Source: Limnephilus marmoratus
Taxonomy: Eukaryota; Arthropoda; Insecta; Trichoptera; Limnephilidae
Direction: 5' to 3'
Assembly: GCA_917880885.1 (NCBI GenBank)
Contig: OU862913.1
Span: forward strand, 39,961,460 to 40,025,459
DNA: 64,000 bases
A program made the translations under genes and the position numbers. Numbering within the stretch: the stretch's first letter is position 1; every line of letters starts with the position of its first letter. Shown here in pieces: positions 11,331 through 24,000 of the stretch. Below the pieces are notes generated by a model, which saw only the letters and a list, made by a program, of their open reading frames with translations, did not search any database and had not been told where the DNA came from.

Positions 11331-11920
11331 TAATATTTTTTTTTTTAGCGAAACAAAGTGCTATTTTAATTTCACCGTTTTGCATTTCGTCGGTCTGTAA
11401 ATTTGTTTGTACGTTGCTTTTCCGGTTCATGGAGATAACTGTTTCAACGGTTCAGTAAAAGTTCCTTTTTCAAAAATGTGAAAAGGTTGCGTTTATTTGG
11501 ATTTTCTTATTTGCTTTTTTAAATATTATAGTAGATACCTACCTTCATATCTACCTGAAGGAAGTTTGAAAAAATAAAAGTCGTTGAGATGGTGACGTTT
11601 CTATAAATAAATTGTATAATGATTTAAAAAAATAATTTTAAAAATCTTACATAAGATTCCCAGCTAATAATTAAGTAGGCATGTGTTTAGTAAGTCAGGT
11701 ACCTCAGGCCTCATGTTTCATTAAATTTGTCTGGCAACGCTGTAGGTAGCATGAAAACAAGGTTACGGATTCGAGTGGTTAAGTACCTACTTACAAATGT
11801 TATGTTTAAACAGTAGATTTTTGTTATGATTTATTAATTAAGAGAATATATTCTTTGGACGTGAGAGGACTTCAGAGTATGTTGCTGAAGTCCCCGGCAT
11901 TGCCCGGACTTAACGCAAGA
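11331..11920 (+). repeat. Repeat X, copy 2
   Basis: Same order of blocks as copy 1 (TTTCGTCGGTCTGTAA, GTAGATACCTACCTTCA, TTAAGTACCTACTTACAAA, CCGGCATTGCCCGGACTT), again directly after SINE-B. The SINE-B plus X pair therefore travels or was duplicated together. Confidence 0.65.
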
Positions 11921-11944
11921 CTTATTTTAAACGGTAATATATTT

Positions 11945-12343
11945 GCTTCCAGTGTTTAAGTCACGTAGTGTCCACAGCAAAACCAAAATAACCATATATA
12001 AGACCATTGTTAGAACTATATTAGCATATGGATGTGAGGCGCTGACCTTTACCTAGCATCTCAACACATATGAGACTCCTCAGGCTAAGATGGGCTGGGC
12101 ATGTACAGAGAATGCCGGATACACGCGTCCCAAAAAGAATTTTGACTGGACACCCAGGTGGAAAGAGAAAAGTGGGAAGACCCAGACTGAGGTGGGAAGA
12201 CGAAGTAAGAGGGGATGCAGCACAGCTTCTCCAGGTACCAAATTGGAAGTCAGCCGCTGAGGACAGGAGGAGTTGGAGGCGACTGTTGCAGGAGGCCAAT
12301 AGCCGATATGGGCTGTAGCTCCATCGAAGAAGAAGAAGAATAT
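11945..12343 (+). pseudogene. LINE-epsilon (RTE-like) fragment with internal deletion
   Basis: The + strand 12070-12318 encodes MRLLRLRWAGHVQRMPDTRV and KVGRPRLRWEDEVRGD, nearly identical to the copy at 6343. The piece between TGTGAGGCGCTGAC and CTAGCATCTCAACAC is deleted compared with that copy. It ends in a GAA repeat tail. Confidence 0.85.
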
Positions 12344-12483
12344 ATTTTCCTCTATTTTTGCTTATACATTGCAAAAATTCAATTCTAAGATAAGCCTAGC
12401 CGCCAACCCGCCACAGACACTCTCCTTAATATAATGCATGAGCATATTGGTACAGATTTTTTAATTTATTTACTTTTTGCTTA

Positions 12484-12893
12484 TTATCTCCACGCAGGAG
12501 GCACTGAGGAAAAAAACCCTCAATGTCTATGTCATATTTGGGGATGCTGTCTTTTTTGATGGGAAGTAAGGAGAAGCAGTTCTGGGAAGGAAATGGGTAT
12601 GAGGGGTGGAATCTGGGAGTCGATGGGTCCAGGAGTGACGGACGTAATAATCCATCCCTACAACTCCAGTGCAAGGCGATGGGTCGAGAGAGATTGTTTC
12701 TCCCTATCCGTCCCGCCACGCAGTAGGTAGGCAAACGCATTCACCGCCAAGACCTTGACAAACTTCTCCTCATGAATCTGGGCACCTCTAAGTTACCAAA
12801 CGTAGCGAACCACCTGGAATGATCTACGACAGGGGTATTGGTTATCCAAAAAAATGTTTCGGGGCGGCGGTATCTATAACCGCCTCCAAAATT
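12484..12893 (-). mobile_element. SINE-C copy, near full length
   Basis: Reads from TATCTCCACGCAGGAGGC to GGTTATCCAAAAAAATG and CGGGGCGGCGGTATCTATAA at the head. The stem is weakened by substitutions. Confidence 0.78.
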
Positions 12894-12899
12894 TGTCAA

Positions 12900-14250
12900 A
12901 CACATCTCTCCTGTAAAGTCGCCAAAACGGACTTAAGTGATTTGGTTTACTTGTAATTATTTTAACACTGAAGGACTGTAAAATAGTCAGTTATTTTACG
13001 ACCTTCGCAAAATTAGTAGGTCGACAAAGAAATTTATTTTATATAATACATACGGTGTCCGGAAAGTCGTGGGACAAGCGAGAAATCGGTAAATCTATGT
13101 ACAAATAATGTAGAAACCTAAGATAACAAATTTATTTCGATTGTTTTTTTTTATTTTTCCCATTTTAAGCGGTTACAAAAAATATTCGAGCTGGACCTAC
13201 GCTTATACGCATTTTTAAATAAATTAAATACCTGACATTTTAAATTTAATCAAATAAAAATACTCGATTTAATCAGAATATAGGCTCTTTTATCAATAAT
13301 ATATAAACTTCTAGGATCTATTCTCTGGAATGTCTCTCCACTTTTTGGTGATAATCAAGGTTTCATGTTTCCGCCATCTGATCTGATTATTATATTTTGA
13401 TCATTGTAAACGGAAGTAGTGCCCTCTGTTATTTACAAAAAGAACACTTGAAGTTTTTAAACAGCATCCCCGATGAAAATATGTCAAAAAAAGAAATTTA
13501 CAAAATTTGGATTTTCTCAATTTCAAAAACTTTTATTTAATTTCCCAACCCATTTTCTAAGCAAGTTTTACCCATTTTACAATGTTTTTGGGATCATAAA
13601 TTTTCCACAATCAATATCTTCCAAACTTCACAAACAAACATTAATGTTTTAATCAAAATTTTCCGACCCATTTTCAAAGCACAAGTTTTCTGATTTTGTA
13701 AAACAAAATATATTTTTGTGAAAAAATTAAATGATTAATGTCTAAATATTGTTATAAAAAAATATCAAACCATTTTCCTACCAATTTTCAAAAATATTTC
13801 TTTCTGATTTTCCAGTTTTACGGAACAGTTTATTTTTGAAAGCGAAAAATCTTGACCAGTTTTCCGATTTTTCCAGATTTTTTTTGGAGAAAAATATTAT
13901 TTTCCTGTATCAAAAATTTCCAAAAGTTAAAAATTTCCAAAATTCAAATAACAAAATCAAAAATAAATGTCTAAATAATGTTTTCCAAAATCAAATAAAA
14001 AAAACGTTTAAACGGAATTCTTAAACGAACATTGATATATTTCATGAATTGCTCCTACTCTTTGAAACAACCGGTTCAAACTGTTTCTTTTCTTAGTGAC
14101 TTTGCTGCCACTGGCTTTTGGACCGTCCAATATTATTTATGTTATTTATCCAAGGTGTTTTTGGAATCGGTTCCTTTTGGCTTTAGCTGTTCCCATGAAC
14201 AACACAATGTTTCGAAAATGATACTACGTATTCATTTAATTTTATTATAT
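12900..14250. other. AT-rich spacer with a diffuse A/T-rich repeat
   Basis: 13500-14000 is unusually rich in TTTTC and AAAATT blocks such as CAACCCATTTTCTAAGCA; a reverse-complement relative (AAAATGGGTCGGGAAATTGA) lies near 36258. No gene is supported; the open frames look like chance. Confidence 0.4.
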
Positions 14251-14251
14251 A

Positions 14252-14300
14252 CTAGCTGGTTCCCGGCATGCTTTGTTTCTCCCTCCATGTCCTTTCTCAC
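14252..14300 (-). mobile_element. Helitron-like 3' terminus (minus strand)
   Basis: Minus strand reads GCATGCCGGGAACCAGCTAG, matching the 3' ends of the Helitron-like copies at 17095-18253 and 57611-57937. The other end could not be placed. Confidence 0.55.
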
Positions 14301-14635
14301 GCTATCTCTGCTAAAACGGTGGGTTTGCGCAGGTCAGTATAAAGGTACGCCCGAAAAATAGAATGAAATGGATTGAGTCCACTAAACAGATGACTAACCC
14401 CACTCTACTAAAACTATAGTGTTCAGATATGTTTGGCTACTACTATACTCTCCACTCGAATTAAATATTTGGCTTGTCCGAACGGCTCTTAAGTGTAGGT
14501 TGTCATTATATTTCCTCCAAGGACAGATTGATAGTTTATATTATTTTTCCACAGTCGGAAAACTCCACTCAATGTTAACAAAAATGCACATTATACCATC
14601 CGATTTATATTCTAAGGAACTTGTGTAAACGACAA

Positions 14636-14918
14636 ATGGGATCCACCTCTGGTTGGGAGCCCAACAATACAAAAAAACCTGAGTTTGTGCAGAAACAAGT
14701 GATCCGTTTGAAAGATCTCCCACCTTAACAAAGAGTTTGCAATATTTACAGTACAGGCGAGTTGTTCGACCGGTATTTTAATGGAAGATTCCTCGAGTAA
14801 CTACTATCATTGATCCCTTCCTCACCGGTGCATAGTCGGGAAATATGACAATCGCGGTCCCAACATTTGTATCATGAGAACGGGTAGTTTCTACGATTCG
14901 TTCCTGAGTTCCTCTCCT
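14636..14918 (+). pseudogene. Decayed LINE-alpha fragment next to exon A
   Basis: Degenerate + strand match to LINE-alpha, from the GAPK-like WAPNQRW region to MRTGSFYDSFL (MRTGRFFDSFL in the better copy). It ends about 32 bp before the splice acceptor of exon A. Confidence 0.7.
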
Positions 14919-14950
14919 TTCCCTCACTTGGTTCTGATATTACATTACAG

Positions 14951-15054
14951 GAGATCCGTGTGTCGTGGCGGGAACCATCCAGCCGGGTGTCTGCAGACAC
15001 ATAATGAGGTGCTCCGACGTCTTGGAAGCGGCATTCCTCGGATTGCCATATCAG
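14951..15054 (+). CDS. Exon A: clip 1, first half (Cys1-Cys3)
   Basis: 104 nt, entering in phase 1 (upstream exon must end in G to complete Gly) and leaving in phase 0. Reads DPCVVAGTIQPGVC, then the third Cys, ending LPYQ at the donor gtgaag. The acceptor is ttacattacag with the pyrimidine-rich stretch cctctcctttccctc just upstream. It is the most divergent of the five first-half exons. This is the most 5' exon I can support. Confidence 0.88.
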
Positions 15055-18000
15055 GTGAAGTCAAATAGATATGATCTTTCAGCGTATTAAGTTAATTCGT
15101 AATTCATTTACCAATCAAAGTTACTTGGTATTATGTATATTTTTCTATTGATATTTTACAACCAAAAACACTGCAGTACAAGATGCAACTCGTCATATTG
15201 TATACCGAACCAGTTATTTTATTTCAAAGCATTTCCTGTTGTTCTCACTATATAAATATATAAAAATTATATATTTTTCGTCACCAATGCAAACATTCGT
15301 TTTAAATTTCCAAGGATCAACAATGAAGTTAGGTATTGCTTCTTTCTACTTTGAATATTTTCTGGAAAACCAGTAATATTATATTTTTTATTGTTTTGTG
15401 TATCTACGTAGATGTTTGTATTATTATATACGTGTAATGTAACTATGCTTATAATTATCTACATATTTAAACCTATATGATTTATATATTGTTGCACTAG
15501 TTTTTTGCTAATAGCTTATTTTTTATTTACGAATAATAAATTGAAAACACTGAATGTTTTAAAGAAAAAACGTGGCATGTATCTGCTTTTTATAGTTGGT
15601 TAGATTTTTTAAGTCACTTAACGTATGACATTATTCAATTCACAATGAAATACATTATTTACGAGGAATACTAGCATAGTTCTGAATAAAAAAAAAAGTT
15701 ATACCATAATATATTTTATTTATCATAGACTTTGAAGCATATCGATTAAATAAAAAAAGTGATGTCATTTAATAAAATAAAATATTAAACATGGCAGGTC
15801 TTATGACTTATGACATATCTTTCACCACTTTAATCTTTTTGTTCACTACACAAAACAGTTATTTTCTAATTGTGGCAATTAGTGTTCAATAAAATCAGAA
15901 TGTTTTATTTCTGATAGCAATATCCAAAAATATTTTATACAACGTAGTGTGTTTTCAGGTGTGCGCCTCCCCGGAGAATAGGCTAATAGTATGTTGTCCC
16001 TGGGTACCAGGGCAAGAGACAAGACTACAAACCAGATGCCAGGCAAATACAACTGCCCCTAGAGAAGGTACCTCACTTTTACTTCATATAGTTTATTCAC
16101 CTATTTTGTTTTGTAACTCAGGTTTTTCTGTTTGTTTGAAGGTGATAACTGTACGATGGTGGAAACAGGAAGGGCAGGAGTGTGCAGTCAGTTCGGCAAC
16201 TGCCATACAGCGATAAAGGCCGCCAGTAAAGGCAAATTCCCACAGGTACTGTTCATCCATTTATATAAAATAACAACATGTTCACAAAGTCGTGACAATT
16301 TTACCTACTATTAATAATATTTTGACTTGCAATGTTGGAATTGTTTGAAATCACTCTACTTAAATATGAGTGTCTGAAGAAATTATTAATTCCGTACGTA
16401 ATAAACAACGGTAGGATATTTTCACAATCAGTAATAAACACGTATGGTAGTATTTTTAATATTTTTTTAAATATAAAACGAAATAAGCGTTGAAAATTTT
16501 CACGTAATGTAGTAGGTATGTTTCCTACATAATGAAAGATACGTGAAATTAATATTAGCCATCGTAAACAATGCGAAAATCGGTATCAAAATAAAAGTTT
16601 TTTTTGTCCCGAATCCTTAAAGGGTTCCGATATGGTCAAGCGTGTAATTTTATTCTCCATGCTAAAGCAACTTGATGCACACGTCTGGCCTTTTGTTCAA
16701 AAGATAATCATTTAGAATTCATTCCTCTGTGCAGTTAGTTAATTAAATTGATTTTTTTATGACTGTGTATTAAATAAAATCCAACAGAGTAAAGCTTTCT
16801 TAACTCTAGCTTTGAGTTTGAATAAAAAGAAACAAATTTGTTGCCAAGAATGGTAGAAGTTAAGATATCATTTTTCTCATGCAATATCATGCCGGTCACA
16901 GCCACGGTCAAACCATTACAATATGAAATCTCAACAATCTTAGCGAAGCACGTAAATGCACGACTCAAACAAGCTAACATTGTAAAGATCAAAATGCTTG
17001 GCTCATGCAGAAAACTAGGTGCATGTTTCAAGCCGATTGATCTAGTCGTGTCTTTTCACTTTTTTGTTATTTAAATCTTAATGGAATTGTTTCATCTTGA
17101 TATATAAAAATCGATTGCTGTTCGTTTGTCTCGCTAAAATTTGAGAACGACTGGGCCGATTTAGCTGATTTGGGTTATGAAATGTTTTTCGTAGTCCAGG
17201 GAAGGTTTAAACGGTGATAAAATATGGAAAAAATTACTAGGAAGATAAAAAAACAACAATTTATTTTTCCCATATGAACTATTCTACATCCTTTCCTGTC
17301 AAACATTTGACGTTCGTCTCTTCGGAACAGTAGACTCGGGTCCACTCGAGTTAAGGCAATAAAATAATAATAATATAAGCTTTTTTTAAGTTTTCTAATA
17401 CTTTGTAGAATGTTTTGACGGAAAGAAAATTTAAGAAAATTGGGCAGAAAATTGAACAATTTCAGAAAACTTCGAACGTTTGACAGTTCGCGAGTTTGAT
17501 GAAATAAATTTAGCACGCAGCTGTTTTTTTTGTATAAAAAGAATTGTCTAGGGATTTTTTGTATTATTGATATTTTAAATATGTACCTGTGTAAGGTACC
17601 AAATTTTCCTGTTTCGCTTGGTCACGTCATTACTTCAGAACGACTTTACTTATTTCATTCAAACATTGGGGATTTGATGTGTGCGATGGTTTTTATATAC
17701 AATAAATAGTGAGTTCTGGCATCATGAAATTATGAATGAATTATGAAATCCGATTGCGATGAAAGTTTGGTGAGTTGTTGTGAGCACGCCCGCAAAGGTT
17801 TCTATATATACTGGTGGGCTCTGGCATTATGAAATTTGTAAAAAAAATTACAATTGGTGCCACGCGAACTGTTTGAAAACTGAATGTACCGGGACTGAAT
17901 GAATGGAATGCGGGAGGGTAAGGCAGATAGGAGAAGGATGAGGGAGGAGGGAGGGGAGGGGACGGGAACTCGGGAGCGGAACTCGGGAAAGGGAGTTCGC

Positions 18001-21000
18001 GGGAGGGGTGGGGAGATGAACCCGGGAGGGGGGGAGGAACTCGGGATGTGGGTTCACGAGACAGGGGAAGTGGGCGAGGGGAGGAGTGGGGAAAGGGAAG
18101 GCGGAAAAGGCGGAGTGGAAACGCGAGAGTGAAAATGAAGGGGATGCGGGAGAGGAAGGAAAAGAGGAAGGTGAACGGGACGAATGGAAAAGGACGCGCA
18201 GGTAACAATTTCTGTATTAAATGGCATAGCAACGCATGCCGGGTACCAGCTAGTTTATTATAAATATCACAATGAAGACTAAGTCTATTATGTTTTCAGG
18301 TTTGCGCTTTAGAAGGCAATGTTCAGATTGTTTGCTGTCCTCTGGTGACAGTAGCTGAAGGTATAGTACCCAGAACTTAATCATCATTCTCTCAATAATA
18401 TTTCCTCTTCTTGTATAACGGTCATGTTGCTTTTGCAGGTGATCAATGCACGCTAGCTGAAACGGGACGGGCCGGAAAGTGCCTTCGGATATCAAAATGC
18501 CCTGTCGCCGTGGAGGCAGCCCTAAAGGGAATAACTCCTCAGGTGAAGCCGTATTTTGTCTTTTATAGTAACCACTGAATGTCTATCTTTTTTGTATTAT
18601 TTAAATCTCACTAACATTGTGCCGTTCTAAAAATCACAATGAAGAAAACGGCTTTAAGAAATGAATATTCATTCAATTTTATCAAGTCTTTGTCTACAAT
18701 ATTGTTTTTAATCATCATCATCATTATTACATAGTATAAAATGAAGTCACTCAAAATATATGTGCGCTTAGATCTTTTAAACTACGCAACAAATTTCCAT
18801 GCGGTTTTCACCAATAAATAGAATGATTCAAGAAAAAGGTTCATATGCGTAAAACATGCTTATTTTAGTAGAGAAAATCCGAGAAATTCAAATATTCAAT
18901 TCAGGCAGCGGGCAGCTGGCAAACGGGTGTTGTGGATTTTATAAAGGTTGGGTAATGGCGTTGTGTTTCGTTAGCCACTGCATGTGGCCGGGTCTGCTAG
19001 TAAACAGTAAACAAACAAACGAAACTGATGGTTTCTTCATCAAAATATAAAAAAGTTTATCTTTAACTATTTCGGTTTTTTTTCCAGATTTGTGCTTTAG
19101 ATGGCTCTGTTCCGGTTGTCTGCTGTGAGGGTGTTATTGAAGGTATTTTCGTTATTGATTAATCATTACATATCCAGTAGGCGATGGTTAGTTTGTTCTG
19201 TTGGCTTCCTGATCAAAACAAAATTGTTGAATATTTTTAAAAATGGCAGTTAATGGTAGTAAAAGTAACTTTATCACTAGGATTTCTTGATGATTCCTCA
19301 TACCGTAGACCGGCAAACATCAACTCACAAATATTGTACTGACTCACATTACTTCTGAATTGTGAGTAGATTCTTTATCGTCGTATTGTGTTGTGTAACG
19401 CTGGTGTGTCGGTTTGTTTGTAGGTGATAATTGTACGATGGTGGACACAGGAAGAACGGGAGTATGCAGACCATTCACCAACTGCCAGACAGCAAAAGAG
19501 GCCGCTTACAAAGGCATTTCGCCACAGGTACCGTTACATCCTTGTAATTTTTGCAAAATCTTCGCACATAAAATTTTTTCAATAAATCATTTCCTTCTAC
19601 ATAATTGACGTCTGTCTCGTCACTATCCTAGTGAGACAGGCATCGAAAAACCCAATCTAAATAAACTTTTTATGGATAAATTAAAAAATATATCCAAATC
19701 AATTGTTATGGTTTTCAAATCTAAAAACTAAATCGTATAAATACCCTTAACATGATAGTAGAAGCGTAAAGTGCATGCGGCATATTATCACAGATGACCT
19801 AAAAGACATCGAGGATGTGGAAAGACAAAGAAGAGTTTTCGTTAGAGCAGGTAAGCTATCAAGGCGTTTGTACTTTTGAAGTCCCAAAGTTAAAATAATA
19901 CTATTCAATGCATTTTGCACCCGCTGGATACGTCAGAACTATGGATAGATTACACTGCATCCCAATGAAATAAGCTAAAATATACTTTCAATAATGCTTT
20001 TTGCCAACTACACTGCCACCTGAGATACTGCAGCGCTCCGAAAATAATCCTGGAGGATCCAGTAAATTTTCAGAGCACACCTTCAGATCACTTTTCAGCC
20101 ATCGCATGGGGAGCTTATAGCGCAATCAAAGAATACAATCAGCATTGCCATAATTGCCTGGATGGAGTCCCCCCTGATGGCCCACTAGAGATAGGAGACG
20201 GTCAAATATCCTCCATTTATGGCTACCTATATACATTTTTGCCTTTAGTATTTTTTATTTAATTTTTTCGATGCTTTTTCATTTTTTTTTCGTGTATTTT
20301 ATGTACGTATTGTTACTTTTTCTTATTGTTTGTCTGATTTATTTTTTATTATTTCAAAATATGGAGTATTGCATTGCACAACCCCTTTTGGAATAAACAA
20401 TATATTATTACATTGATCTATTTTTGGGGTATTGTGTCGTGTTCCGCTACCTCTATTTTTAAGCCAATATTTCGGAAACTGTAACGCTGTCCAAAAGATT
20501 GGTTAAAGGAAGTGGTAGCGCAACACGGCATTATACCCAAATAATAAATCACTACCATGCTTTTGGCTGTGAAAATTTAAAATCGTGTATGTTATTACTT
20601 TATTTATTATTATAAGTACTGCAGCAAAACCGAAATCGCTTAATGCAGTATAGATTCAAGATCTTTATAGCTGTACAGTTATGCAGATACAGTATACGGA
20701 TGTGTTTTATGTAAATCAATATAAGACAACAATATAGATATTAATAAAAGTATTTACGTGAAAAATAAATGGTAAAAATATTTTAGTTCAAAAAGTTATT
20801 TCAGTAGTACAGAAGATGAAGTATTCCGGAGCCAGGAAAGGTCCCGAGTTCAATTCTCCGTGGAGATCTGATCTCTTATGTTGTGCGTCTCTTCTCTATC
20901 GTGTTCTTTAAATCGTAATAACATTGTCACTTTATTTATTAAAATCACATTGAAGACTAAAGCCAATTTTTTTCAGATTTGCGCTTTAGAGGACAGAGAT

Positions 21001-24000
21001 CAGATTGTCTGCTGCCCTCCGGTGACAGTTATTGAAGGTACGGTATCCAAAACTTAATCTTTCTACTTTTGATACCGACAAATCGTATTGGACTTCTATT
21101 ATAATTATACAATAAAATAAGGATTAAACTTTTTCCACTTAATTAATTTGTTATCATAATCTTTCGACAGGTACAATGGTTTCTTAATCTATAGTTTACA
21201 AACATAACATATTGGGGAGAGGGAGGGGGGTAGTCTACAAGGATTTTATTCAATCTACGTGGGTTTTTGAAGGTTGATAATTATAAATCCAATAGTCAAA
21301 GACGGCATTAATTTGAAGGTTGATAACTAGAAATCTAATCGTCAAAGACAATTTTAATTTGACCAAACAGAAAGAAATAGCTAGACTACTAAATGTAAAT
21401 GCTTTTAATATAAATCAGTCATATCATAATATGTAACATTTTTCAGATAAATAAACAATAAAAACAAGCAAAATTAAATGTGCGGAACTAAATTCCTTTA
21501 AATTCAATGATAAATACTACATTCATTCTAGTGTCTAAGCCATGGGCTGTCCGATCTCCCCGGTGTAAGCTGAATACTTCTTCGATTACATTGAAGAATT
21601 ATTTAAAAAATTTGCCTTCTATCGTAAGTATATAGATAACATTCTAATTATCTAGACAGGAAGGCATAATATACTTTCAAAAAGAAATTATTAAAATTAA
21701 TAAATTTATTCAGTTTACGGAGGAAATCATCACAAAAAAAAATGAATTTTAAATCTACAAAAAAAACCAACATATCGTTGTAAATTCATTCACAATTATA
21801 TCTTTATAGAAACCATACGTAATACAAATTATCTTTTTTCTACTCACTCATTCACCGACTTTACATTCATTCACATACTGAGAGTTTGCAACTTTATTAC
21901 GAGGAATTCTTAAAATAGTAGAACGGCAAACGTAAACTCTCAAATATTCCACGACGAGTACATTACTTTTGGATTGTGGATAGGATCTTCATTGCCATGT
22001 TGTGTTGTGTAACACTGGTGTGTCTGTTTGCTTGCAGGTGATAACTGCACAGTGGCAAACACAGGAAGGGCGGGAGTATGCAGACCATTCGCTACCTGCC
22101 AGACAGCAAAGGAAGCCGCCAATAAAGGCATTTTGCCACAGGTACCGTTCCTAACATCATGAAAAATAACATGTGTTTACACTCACAAAAATTTTAATTT
22201 ATATACACTAACAATGTTACAATTGTTTGAAATCGTTCTAAGGTAAAACACCCTATTTCTGACAGATTAAGATATCAGTTATTTTTTCATGAATTTTAAT
22301 ATTTTTTTCTAAAATAAACCTCGTATTATAGAAAAGAAATTTAGATTTTTTGGAAAAATTGTTCAATTTAAAATCTCACTTTTTGATTAATTTATTACGG
22401 TTTATAATCATTTAATATGTAACATGGTAACAAAATGCCTATTTCTGACATAGCAAATCAATTTGTTTCTGTTGTTTGACATAGCTGTTTGAATTTCTGA
22501 CATACCAAAACCAATGTGAATCCGGCAACGGACATATATGTTGACGTACAAATTAAATGCAAAGCAATGTGAAATAACACTTTGGTATATTTCAAATTGT
22601 ATCTTTTAAACGAAAGGTGGCATTTTAATTTTATATCATGAAACTTTAACATTAACTCCACACAGTAGACCCTGAGGAAAATAATTTTCCTCAGGGCCTG
22701 TGTCATCTGAGATGCTGTGTGGAGGGTCTTTTTGAGGAGAGAAAGGAATAAACATTGGTCTTGAAGAGACCCATGTTGTAAGAAACAACCCGTTCTCATT
22801 TGACAAATTTCAACCATGTACAAATGTTGGGCCCGCGTTTGGCGTGTTTCCCAACTATGCACCGGTGCCGAAGGGATCAATGATGCTAGTTCCTCGGAGC
22901 ATCTTCCATTGTTATACCGGTATAACAAGGACAGCATTTCCATCCGACACCTGTGCTATAAAGATTGCAATCCCTTTGTTAAGATGGGAGAATCTCTCGA
23001 ACGAACCGCCCGTTTTTGCACAGAGTCGAGGGTATTTTTCAGGTATTTTGGAGCTCCAGACCAGAGGTAACTAGCCAAATTCAACCCTGGGGCGCACTTG
23101 TGATTTGTACAGTGTTTTCAGTTGTGTACTATTAAAGTATCTACGGGCAGGCCCGGACTGGGACCTTTGGGGCCCTCCGCTAAAACCTGTAAAGGGGCCC
23201 CCTAACGTTGGGTGGGGGGGGGGGGTTCCAGAATACGGGGGGTCCGGGGGCCTCCCCCGGATAATTTTAAAAAATTAGGTGCTTGAAAACAATGAAAACG
23301 CGTTTCTACGCTATATTGGCACCAATAAAGAAGAAATTCAGACTGGTTTTTATACGAATATTATGATTTTCGACTTTTGTTGACTTTATTATTTTTTGAA
23401 ATAAGAAATTCACAGTATTTTTAGGATACCACAACACTACTAAACACATGCTGAAGAACTGCCAATAATTATAACGGAGTTCAAAATAAAGGGAAGGATT
23501 TTATTCACACCAAAGCATTAACGAATTATGTCAAAATTATTTGTGTAGTAAAAATAATGACAAACGGATTTTAGGGATTAGAAAAATAATACTAACATTT
23601 AAAAAAAATCCTGTGTGTTTAATTGTTCACAATGTTGTATACTAGAATAGAAGGGGCTTAACTTTTTTATTTTTATTTTTTTTTTTTTTTTTTTTTAATT
23701 GTACAACAGATTTTTATCCAATTACTGTACAATTTTCTCATTTTGACAGTCTTAACACCTAGAAAGATGATTATTATACAAAAAAATCTTAAGGCTATCT
23801 AAAGAAGAGTTATATATATCTAGTGTTTCCGATATTTCGTTCAACAGCACCATTCCTCTTGTCATGCTATGCTGTGCTAGAACATCTGTTCTGCCGTATG
23901 GTATTTTGAACAAGCCGTGTCGACGACTACGGCTGAAATTTTCAGGCACGTATAAGCCATAACATTCCAAGAGGAATGGGCTGTTAATACGATTATGGAT

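Noticed and set aside
14032..14361. Plus frame with a hydrophobic stretch (MILRIHLILLYTSWFP) as the missing signal-peptide exon
   Set aside because: The stretch overlaps a Helitron-like end (CTAGCTGG-CCCGGCATGC), and no donor in the required phase was evident.
17741..18263. Pro/Ser-rich minus frame and Gly/Arg-rich plus frames
   Set aside because: They are translations of the purine-rich tract of a Helitron-like element.
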